A DNA stretch of 55,773 bases, taken from positions 1-55,773 of the forward strand of contig CALEII010000011.1 in NCBI GenBank assembly GCA_937876205.1, read 5' to 3'. Source of the stretch: an uncultured Clostridia bacterium. Its GTDB lineage: Bacteria > Bacillota > Clostridia > Oscillospirales > Acutalibacteraceae. This document shows positions 49,495 through 55,773 of the stretch, in pieces. A program made the position numbers and the translations under genes. The stretch's first letter is position 1; every line of letters starts with the position of its first letter. A model generated the notes under the pieces. That model saw only the letters and a program-made list of their open reading frames with translations. It was not told the origin of the DNA and did no database searches.

Positions 49495-50463
49495 TTGGCA
49501 TACAGACAGGAATTATACGAAAAAGCAAAACAGGAGATAGATGCAAGACGCAACAAAGCCGAATCGACGGCTGAAATACAGGCTGTACTTGCTGTTCAGG
49601 CTGTACCCGAGATTGCTGAGCTTCAGGACAGAATGAGAAAATCTGCCTGCGGTGTACTTAAGGTTATCGGTATGGGCGATGATGCCGTGAAATACATAGA
49701 AAACCTGAAAAATGAGAATCTGTCTGCTCAGGCAAGAATAAAGGAACTGCTTGTTGAAAACGGCTTTTCGGAGGATTATCTTGAACCTGATTATTTCTGC
49801 AAAAAGTGTAATGACACAGGCTTCTGTGACGGCAGACTGTGTAAATGCCACCTCGACCTTCTCAATAAGCTTGCCGCAGAGGAGCTTTGCAGAAATTCAT
49901 CGCTGAAGCTTTCTTCTTTTGATGAATTCAGCCTTGAATACTACAAGGATTCGCAGGAAATATACGATGTAATGAAGAGAAATTTTCAGTTCTGTAAATC
50001 ATATGCTGAAAATTTTGATCTGAGATCATACAGTCTTATGTTTACAGGTGCAACGGGGCTGGGAAAGACTCATCTTTCTCTTGCTATAGCAAAAACAGCC
50101 ATTGCCAAAGGCTTCAATGTTGTTTACGGTACTGCTCAAAGGCTGTTTTCAAGCATAGAAAGAGAGCATTTCGGCAGATCTGATGATCCCGACGGCACAA
50201 CAGAGGATATGCTTATAGACTGCGACCTTCTTATAATTGATGACCTTGGTGCAGAGTTTACAACAAGCTTCAGTGTTGCAACCTTCAATAATATTGTCAA
50301 CAGCCGACTGCTTGATTCAAAACCGACAATTATCAGCACAAATCTTTCACTTGCAGAGATTCAGAATAAATATACTGAAAGAGCTGCATCACGAATCATC
50401 GGCGAATATATGATTCTGTCATTCTTCGGCAGAGACATAAGACAGCAGAAGAATGAAGTGTAA
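49495..50463 (+). CDS. DnaC/DnaI-like helicase-loader ATPase
   Basis: A 322-residue AAA+ protein. A TTG start follows GGGACGTGAT. The N-terminal region has a zinc cluster (YFCKKCNDTGFCDGRLCKC, residues about 99-117) typical of Clostridia DnaC-like proteins. The ATPase has Walker A GATGLGKTH near residue 184, Walker B LLIIDDLGAE near 244 and sensor 1 TIISTNLS near 280. It likely loads the replicative helicase together with the DnaD-like protein upstream. A palindromic repeat begins on the base after its stop. Confidence 0.9.
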   Translation: MAYRQELYEKAKQEIDARRNKAESTAEIQAVLAVQAVPEIAELQDRMRKSACGVLKVIGMGDDAVKYIENLKNENLSAQARIKELLVENGFSEDYLEPDYFCKKCNDTGFCDGRLCKCHLDLLNKLAAEELCRNSSLKLSSFDEFSLEYYKDSQEIYDVMKRNFQFCKSYAENFDLRSYSLMFTGATGLGKTHLSLAIAKTAIAKGFNVVYGTAQRLFSSIEREHFGRSDDPDGTTEDMLIDCDLLIIDDLGAEFTTSFSVATFNNIVNSRLLDSKPTIISTNLSLAEIQNKYTERAASRIIGEYMILSFFGRDIRQQKNEV

Positions 50464-50549
50464 ACAATAATTTATCGCTGTGCGATAGGTTATTGTAGTG
50501 ATATATCCGTCTTCAACGGATGTGATATAATTTGCCTTCGGCAAATTCT
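50464..50549 (+). repeat. Modular intergenic repeat element, short copy B
   Basis: An 86-bp element. It starts on the base after the stop of the preceding gene with a slightly drifted palindrome (50464-50496), followed by hairpins ATCCGT/ACGGAT and AATTTGCC/GGCAAATT, and ends CAAATTCTG, like the other copies. It lies upstream of rsmA and may contribute a TATAAT at 50526-50531. Confidence 0.7.
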
Positions 50550-50572
50550 GATTTCCCGAACTGAGGTATACT

Positions 50573-51436
50573 ATGTACAATCTTACCGATATAAATACAA
50601 TAAAGCGTGTTATGTCCCGTCACGGGGTAACGTTTTCAAAGGCACTAGGTCAGAATTTTATTATCGACCCTGATGTCTGCCCTCAGATTGTTGAGGTGTC
50701 AGGTGTAACTGAAGAAGACGGTGTTCTTGAAATCGGTCCCGGTGTGGGAGTGCTTACTCAGGAAATTGCAAAAAAAGCGAAAAAAGTTGTGGCACTTGAA
50801 CTTGACACAAGACTTATTCCCGTGCTTGCAGATACACTTGAAGACTTCAGAAATGTAGAAGTCATCAACGCTGATGTTATGAAAACAGACCTTGAAAGAC
50901 TTTTTGATGAAAATTTCAGGGACTGTAAAAATATTCACGTTATTGCAAATCTTCCGTATTATATTACATCTCCCATTATTATGATGCTGCTTGAAAGCCG
51001 TCTGCCCGTTAAGGCTGTAACTGTTATGGTGCAGAAGGAGGCAGGGGAGAGGCTTTGTGCCGATGTGGGCTCAAGGGATGCAGGCGCAGTGTCAGTTGCG
51101 GTCAGTTATTATTCCGTTGCCGAGGAGATTTTCTTCGTGCCCAGAGAATCATTTATGCCTTCACCGAATGTAGACAGTGAGGTTATCAGGCTTTCTGTCA
51201 GGGAGAATCCCGAATTCACACCGTCAGATGAAAAATTTTTCTTCAGGGTTGTGAAAGCTGCATTTTCCCAGAGAAGAAAAACTGCGGCAAACGGTCTGTC
51301 ATCAGGGCTCGGAATGGCTAAGGATAAGATTTTTCAGGCACTCACAAATGCAGGGCTTGATACAAATGTCAGAGCTGAAAAGCTGACTATGGAAGAAATG
51401 TTCAATCTCAGTGAAGAGCTGTACAGAATGAGGTAA
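50573..51436 (+). CDS. rsmA: 16S rRNA dimethyladenosine transferase
   Basis: A 287-residue methyltransferase (KsgA) that dimethylates two adenines near the 3' end of 16S rRNA. It shows SKALGQNFIIDP near residue 22, LEIGPGVGVLTQEIA near 51, VVALELDTRLI near 71, the NADVMKTDL region near 102, VIANLPYYITSPI near 123 and VQKEAGERL near 153. The C-terminal domain has the usual AAFSQRRKTAANGLSS. It is followed 4 bases later by tmk. Confidence 0.95.
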   Translation: MYNLTDINTIKRVMSRHGVTFSKALGQNFIIDPDVCPQIVEVSGVTEEDGVLEIGPGVGVLTQEIAKKAKKVVALELDTRLIPVLADTLEDFRNVEVINADVMKTDLERLFDENFRDCKNIHVIANLPYYITSPIIMMLLESRLPVKAVTVMVQKEAGERLCADVGSRDAGAVSVAVSYYSVAEEIFFVPRESFMPSPNVDSEVIRLSVRENPEFTPSDEKFFFRVVKAAFSQRRKTAANGLSSGLGMAKDKIFQALTNAGLDTNVRAEKLTMEEMFNLSEELYRMR

Positions 51437-51440
51437 TAAG

Positions 51441-52067
51441 ATGGAAAAGGGAAAGTTTATTGTTATTGAGGGGCTTGACGGCTCAGGCAAAACCACTCAG
51501 ACAAACATTATCACAGAAAAACTGAAGGCAAAGGGGATAAATGTCATAAATCAGGCTGAGCCTACTCCTCACGAGTTCGGCAAAATGTGCCGTGAAGTGC
51601 TCGGCGGCAGAAAAAAGGTCACAAAAAGTCAGTTTGCACTTCTTTTTACGGCTGACAGAATCGACCATAATCTGAATCCCGATGACGGTATAAATATGCA
51701 CATCGGCAGAGGTGACACTGTTATTTGTGACAGATATTATTACTCAACTCTTGCATATCAGGGTGTTGATGTGGGGCTTGACTGGCTTATGAGCCTGAAT
51801 CTCAATTGTGACGATATCAGAAAGCCTGATCTGTGCGTGTTTCTTGACCTTCTTCCTGAGAAAAGTATGGAGAGAATCAATGCAAACAGAAGTGAAGATG
51901 AAATTGAGATATATGAAACGGAAGAATATCTCACAAGCATCAGAAAGCGTTTTTACAATGTGATTGATGCGCTTAAAGAGTCAGAAAATATCGTGGTAAT
52001 CAATGCTGACGGTACTGTTGACGAAGTTGCTCAGCAGATTGAAAAAGCTGTTATGGCATTGTATTGA
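51441..52067 (+). CDS. tmk: Thymidylate kinase
   Basis: A 208-residue kinase phosphorylating dTMP. The P-loop is FIVIEGLDGSGKTTQT at residues 6-21, then EPTPHEFGKMCREVL near 40, LLFTADRIDHN near 68 with the dTMP-binding DR, and DRYYYSTLAYQGVDVG near 96. The length is typical. It ends the rsmA-tmk pair before a strong terminator. It supports dTTP supply together with dut upstream. Confidence 0.95.
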   Translation: MEKGKFIVIEGLDGSGKTTQTNIITEKLKAKGINVINQAEPTPHEFGKMCREVLGGRKKVTKSQFALLFTADRIDHNLNPDDGINMHIGRGDTVICDRYYYSTLAYQGVDVGLDWLMSLNLNCDDIRKPDLCVFLDLLPEKSMERINANRSEDEIEIYETEEYLTSIRKRFYNVIDALKESENIVVINADGTVDEVAQQIEKAVMALY

Positions 52068-52078
52068 TAAAATAATTC

Positions 52079-52111
52079 AGCACCCGTACTGTTACCGGTA
52101 CGGGTGCTTTT
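52079..52111 (+). terminator. Terminator after tmk
   Basis: AGCACCCGTAC pairs with GTACGGGTGCT, followed by TTTGTT. The hairpin is long and symmetric and could also serve the opposing gene partly. Confidence 0.75.
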
Positions 52112-52126
52112 GTTAGTGTGTTTTAA

Positions 52127-53800
52127 TTAAGGTTTGGCTGTTTTGTGAGGAACATTTGCCGTAACGGCTGCTATAAGCTCATCTGCGGAAATTACCTCAA
52201 CACCGTCATCAAGCTGACTTACGAAGTATGCAAGGTCGTCAGGACCTACTGTCCAGGGATGAACATTTATAACCGAATAACCGCTGATTGAGCTGATATC
52301 GGCAGAGTAGTTGTTTACGATTTCTGCCTGCTCCTTGAGCCATTCGTTTGTAACATCATCTGCATTGCCTGAGGGATACCAGAGTGAAAGACGTACACTT
52401 ACAAAGGGCTTGTCATCAACGAAGAATACTTTACCCTCTCCGCCTGCATATCTTGTGGGGTCAATCTGTAAAATTCCGCCTTTGATATTATCGTATCTTG
52501 TAAAATAGCTGAGCTTATTTTCCCAGAGGAAATCGGGAAGTCCCAGAGGTTCGTCAAGAAGAGTCATTGTAGTAAGACCTGACGCGAGCATTGTTGCGGC
52601 TGTGAATTCTGAGTATGCTTCAAGCTTCTCTGCTGACATTTTTGAAACTCTCGCATAGCCTGCACCTGAGGGACCTGTTATAAATGAACAATTGCCGAGT
52701 TTATCAGTTGCTTTTTTGACTGCAACGGGAGAAAATTCATTCATAAGGGGAGGGAAGGTCCAGGTTACGGGAGTGTCAAGACCGAAGCTCTGCCATGTGT
52801 GGAATTCCCGATATCCGTTTGAAACCCACTGAGCATTGTCACCGTCGCTGTAAACGATTGCAATATAATGCTTTTCGGGGTCAAGCTCGGGAGCATTTAC
52901 GTCTTTCTTTTCGCTTATCTGTTGAGGCTCACACGCATTGAGAATTGTCATATTGAAGCAATGGTCAGAGGGAATAACGTAATGACCGAATGATGAAACC
53001 GATTCTGTGAATTTTACTTCATACTGGCACCAGCCGAAAACGATTGAAGAAGGCTCAAGCTCTGTAAGAAGCTTGTCTCTGAAGGTGCGTTCTACATAGT
53101 TTGAATCCATTGCATATGCTATAAAAATGTTCTGCTGAACGGCAAAATCACGAAGACCCGAAACCATATAATTCTGATGCACAAGTGCATCTGTTCTGAA
53201 AAGCTCTTTGTGCTCCTCATAGAATTTTTCCTGATCAATTACTGTTATTTTGTTTTCAGTCAGGTCGTAAGCCTTTTTCATTCCGAGCACATTTACTGTT
53301 TCTTCACAGGACTCGGGGACTGCAAGACAGCCGTAAACCGTTGTATAGTTGAAGGCCATATTTATCTGCTCTGTTGTTTCAGTTGATGTGAAAAGAACAT
53401 AGCTGTTGTCTGTTATGTATGAATTGAAAAGCGGAATAAGATTTTTAAGTGTCCAGTTCTCTCCGTTCTTGTCGGTATAAATGAGTTTGCATCCTGCATT
53501 TTCAAGGAAAGCAAGCTCCGTTGCCGAATCCTGACCGTAGTTAATGAAAATAGTCGCCTTGTCCCTTGCAACAAGTCCCTGAAGAGACTGAATTGCTGCA
53601 CGCTCGTCAGTTGACACGCCGCCGTTTACAACATAAATCTCGTCAGAAAGCTCATACTTTTCAAAAATATCTGCCATTTCGTAAAGCTCTGCTTCTGATT
53701 TCGGCTCAGAGGGCGTACCGGGGAGAAGTGATGTTATGCCGTTTGAAAGAAACATTACAAATGACATAATAAGTGCAATAAAAATTTTAAAATAACCCAT
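52127..53800 (-). CDS. Secreted GxGYxYP-family protein, putative glycoside hydrolase
   Basis: A 557-residue exported protein with an N-terminal hydrophobic signal (residues about 4-27). It belongs by motif to the GxGYxYP family: YSDGDNAQWVSNGYREF near residue 310, then TWTFPPLMNEFSPVA near 343 and GPSGAGYARVSKMS near 374, where the naming motif GxGYxYP appears as GAGYARV. The N-terminal region (GGVSTDERAAIQSLQGLVAR) is also family-typical. The family is suspected to act on carbohydrates, with no reaction known to me. The gene stands alone after the Nudix/radical SAM unit on the same strand. Confidence 0.8.
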   Translation of the reverse strand: MGYFKIFIALIMSFVMFLSNGITSLLPGTPSEPKSEAELYEMADIFEKYELSDEIYVVNGGVSTDERAAIQSLQGLVARDKATIFINYGQDSATELAFLENAGCKLIYTDKNGENWTLKNLIPLFNSYITDNSYVLFTSTETTEQINMAFNYTTVYGCLAVPESCEETVNVLGMKKAYDLTENKITVIDQEKFYEEHKELFRTDALVHQNYMVSGLRDFAVQQNIFIAYAMDSNYVERTFRDKLLTELEPSSIVFGWCQYEVKFTESVSSFGHYVIPSDHCFNMTILNACEPQQISEKKDVNAPELDPEKHYIAIVYSDGDNAQWVSNGYREFHTWQSFGLDTPVTWTFPPLMNEFSPVAVKKATDKLGNCSFITGPSGAGYARVSKMSAEKLEAYSEFTAATMLASGLTTMTLLDEPLGLPDFLWENKLSYFTRYDNIKGGILQIDPTRYAGGEGKVFFVDDKPFVSVRLSLWYPSGNADDVTNEWLKEQAEIVNNYSADISSISGYSVINVHPWTVGPDDLAYFVSQLDDGVEVISADELIAAVTANVPHKTAKP

Positions 53801-53844
53801 AAAAATTACCTCCTTGAATATATTTTATCATTCCCGAAATGAAA

Positions 53845-54324
53845 TTACAAGTCTTGTTTTATTTTTTGCAGAACAGTATATTCTCTTAGATACAGACTCT
53901 CTTTATCAGGCGGAAGTGTTTTATATGTACTGAAAATTTCAGTTGCTTTTTCTATATCAACCCACTCGGGTTGCATTTTTTTATAATTTTCATTTTCGGT
54001 CAGCTGTCGTTCACCCTCACCGATAATGTTACACACAAAATAACGGTTAACATAAAGGGTGTCATAGCAGTATTCATTAATTGTGATAAGAGGTTTTATT
54101 GCTTTGACAATATAACCTGTTTCTTCAAGCACTTCACGCTCTACACATTGCTCGCTTGTTTCTCCGTTTTCAATTCCGCCTCCCGGTGACATGTAAGAAT
54201 CACCATGTCTTGTTTCATGGGAGAGAAGAATTTTTCCGTCTTCGATTATCACAGCTCTGCATGAAATGCGTTTGTTTGCATAAGGCTCGGTGTATGTTGC
54301 GCTGACCTGAGTTATTGTTTCCAT
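53845..54324 (-). CDS. Nudix hydrolase
   Basis: A 159-residue hydrolase. The Nudix box is GGGIENGETSEQCVEREVLEETGY near residues 48-71, complete with the REVxEExG metal-binding segment. An N-terminal RISCRAVIIEDGKILL strand and a C-terminal helix complete the fold. The substrate, a nucleoside diphosphate linked to X, cannot be predicted. It is 19 bases downstream of the radical SAM gene and probably co-transcribed. Confidence 0.9.
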   Translation of the reverse strand: METITQVSATYTEPYANKRISCRAVIIEDGKILLSHETRHGDSYMSPGGGIENGETSEQCVEREVLEETGYIVKAIKPLITINEYCYDTLYVNRYFVCNIIGEGERQLTENENYKKMQPEWVDIEKATEIFSTYKTLPPDKESLYLREYTVLQKIKQDL

Positions 54325-54343
54325 TTAATTTTACCTCTTTCTT

Positions 54344-55093
54344 TTATGGAGTGTAAGATGATAATATTTCATCTATATTTTGCTTATAGATATTATTTCC
54401 GAGAATGTCGCCGTTGGCACTGAAGCAGATTGCTTTTATATCTGACGGGTCTTCTCTGTACGGATTCTCCACGGGCTTGCTCAGATCAAAATATTCACCA
54501 AAGTATTCAAGGGCATTACCGCTCGGAAAAATTACATTGCCTTCACTTGTTTCAATATCCATTTCAGTGAATTCCTGAATCAATTCTCTTGTTCTGATAT
54601 TATATTCATTATTGTCATTTTGGCTGACAAGCCATGCGGGATGCACCCGTATTCTGACACCTGTGTTTTTAACATTTTCTGCAAATGCTTTTACATATGA
54701 CAGCGGTATTGATTCCTGATGAAAAGCGTCAACAGAAAGCAGAATATCGTTAACACCGCATTCTGATAACCTTTCTGCAATGAGCTTTATTTTATCATAA
54801 TCCTTACTGAAATAACCGTTGGTTATAAGTTGTCTTTGAGGAATATTCATTTCTTTTGCTGTTTTATGTATTGCAAAAACGGTTTCAGGACAGAGCAGAG
54901 GCTCACCGCCGAATGTCATAACAGATTCAATGTTATATTCCTCAGCTATTTTGCGGACAGCATTTGACGCTAAATATTTGTCAATGTTATCTGAGCTTTT
55001 GTGGTCACCTTGTGAGCAATGCTTGCACTTACCCGAACAAGCCATTGTTACAACGAACTCAATTCGGCTAAGGTTTTTAAGATATTTGTTCAT
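54344..55093 (-). CDS. Radical SAM protein
   Basis: A 249-residue enzyme. The iron-sulfur motif CSGKCKHC is at residues 19-26, followed by VMTFGGEPLLCPE near 58, the GGEP-type SAM-binding segment. The rest is a TIM-barrel half (LITNGYF near 88, ILLSVDAFHQE near 117, RVHPAWLV near 148). A C-terminal CFSANGDILGNNI resembles a truncated SPASM-like end with only one cysteine. The reaction is unknown. It lies between a glycosidase gene upstream and a Nudix hydrolase. Confidence 0.85.
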   Translation of the reverse strand: MNKYLKNLSRIEFVVTMACSGKCKHCSQGDHKSSDNIDKYLASNAVRKIAEEYNIESVMTFGGEPLLCPETVFAIHKTAKEMNIPQRQLITNGYFSKDYDKIKLIAERLSECGVNDILLSVDAFHQESIPLSYVKAFAENVKNTGVRIRVHPAWLVSQNDNNEYNIRTRELIQEFTEMDIETSEGNVIFPSGNALEYFGEYFDLSKPVENPYREDPSDIKAICFSANGDILGNNIYKQNIDEILSSYTP

Positions 55094-55108
55094 ATGTAAT
55101 TCCTTTCA

Positions 55109-55773
55109 TCAATCAAGCAATTCAAACAAAACTGTATTATGTTTTTTCATATCGAGGGAAATCAGATCTGTTATGCACTCAGTAAAGCCTGTACCGAGCA
55201 CTTGTCTGACTTTGTATTTTTCAGGCAGAGTGATATTGACAATACCGTCATTGACTGAATGAATACCTACATAACCGCCGCCGCAATACACGACATTTTC
55301 GCCGGTATTATAGCAATGGATACCCTCAGATACAAGTAAATCTCGCAGTTCAGCTGTGGGAATATATGTTTTTTCGGAATCGGGCTGAATAAAGGGAATA
55401 TTCATTTGTCTGCACATTTCAAGGGCTGCTTTCCCGCTTTCAGAGGGTAACACAGCCGTAAAAACAGCGAATTTGTATTTATGAAGCACACTCTCAGCAT
55501 CTTCGGTCATACACATGTCAAAGGGTATACCCGTATTACCCATTGCAACCCTTATATTATTTACACTGTTACATAAATGAGTGCCTTTCGGATTGTTGAA
55601 ATATGCCTTTTCGTCGATGAAAACAACAGTTTCCGCTTTCGGAAAGTCTGCATCAGATTTTGTCTGTGACAAATCTGCAATATCTTTCATTTTCTTCATT
55701 TCAGTCATGATTTCTTTGTCGTGATACCAGCCGCCCCACATATCAAACCACCATATTCCCGAGCCCTTTGTCA
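55109..55773 (-). CDS. Glycoside hydrolase, C-terminal part (truncated by the window edge)
   Basis: The frame stays open to the right edge with no start, so 221 codons of a longer gene are visible. The visible N-terminal part, GIWWFDMWGGWYHD, and the following VVFIDEKAYF are typical of the end of a TIM-barrel hydrolase joined to a GH42-type trimerisation-like domain, as in beta-galactosidases and related enzymes. The last 60 residues form a beta domain (VYCGGGYVGIHSVNDGIVNITLP). The catalytic residues lie outside the window, so substrate and exact family cannot be given. It is 15 bases upstream of the radical SAM gene. Confidence 0.7.
   Translation of the reverse strand, partial: TKGSGIWWFDMWGGWYHDKEIMTEMKKMKDIADLSQTKSDADFPKAETVVFIDEKAYFNNPKGTHLCNSVNNIRVAMGNTGIPFDMCMTEDAESVLHKYKFAVFTAVLPSESGKAALEMCRQMNIPFIQPDSEKTYIPTAELRDLLVSEGIHCYNTGENVVYCGGGYVGIHSVNDGIVNITLPEKYKVRQVLGTGFTECITDLISLDMKKHNTVLFELLD

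Overview
The window looks like chromosome of a low-GC, spore-forming Clostridia bacterium, most likely a gut or rumen member of the Oscillospiraceae/Ruminococcaceae. The grounds are the spore protease gpr next to spoIIP, a c-di-AMP receptor of the DarA type, class B sortases, DnaD/DnaC-type replication genes, and four secreted proteins carrying type I dockerin repeats beside plant or host glycan hydrolases. No rRNA, tRNA, CRISPR array, integrase or transposase was seen. Taxonomy is inferred from gene content only.

Layout. 1-1530: an AAA ATPase (DUF815 type), a dispersed repeat and a 45-codon remnant resembling the C-terminus of argininosuccinate synthase. 1535-4808 (minus): DMT transporter, OPA-type permease and metallophosphoesterase. 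5033-13967 (mostly plus): secreted GH30 hydrolase and secreted PHP protein, sugar-phosphate isomerase, LacZ-type GH2 beta-galactosidase, a lipoprotein and a YmfI-like reductase. 14020-22139 (minus): a compact aromatic amino-acid operon, tyrA-aroB-aroA-aroC-pheA-aroEK fusion-aroQ, ending with a Gfo/Idh oxidoreductase. 22500-25617: DUF1963 protein, a second metallophosphoesterase and a MATE pump. 25650-27321 (minus): a dockerin-bearing papain-like protease, interrupted by one in-frame TAG, preceded by a dockerin-bearing protein with a chagasin-like (I42) inhibitor domain. 27540-30632: ABC exporter with an extra N-terminal domain and zinc ribbon, DUF1854 protein, and darA.

30633-34226: a palindromic repeat element, a candidate structured RNA with its own promoter and terminator, two small proteins, rpsT, gpr, spoIIP and an overlapping 52-codon membrane ORF. 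34330-46130 (minus): ten tightly spaced genes (FAD oxidoreductase, pncC, two class B sortases, a membrane protein with a CinA-N-like region, a dockerin/SpoIID protein with rearranged motif order, galE, a dockerin protein, a ceramidase-like hydrolase, hom). 46340-47428: a surface von Willebrand A protein with an IPQTG sorting signal, a candidate sortase substrate. 47642-52067: zapA, dut, dnaD-like, dnaC-like, rsmA and tmk. 52127-55773 (minus): a GxGYxYP-family protein, Nudix hydrolase, radical SAM enzyme and the C-terminal part of a glycoside hydrolase running off the right edge.

The most notable points are the dockerin protease/inhibitor pair with an amber codon three positions after the catalytic cysteine, while none of the 54 genes read here ends in TAG; the candidate RNA at 30895-31034 with competing terminator and anti-terminator pairings; and a modular intergenic element whose 33-bp palindrome starts at the base right after a stop codon in three of four copies.
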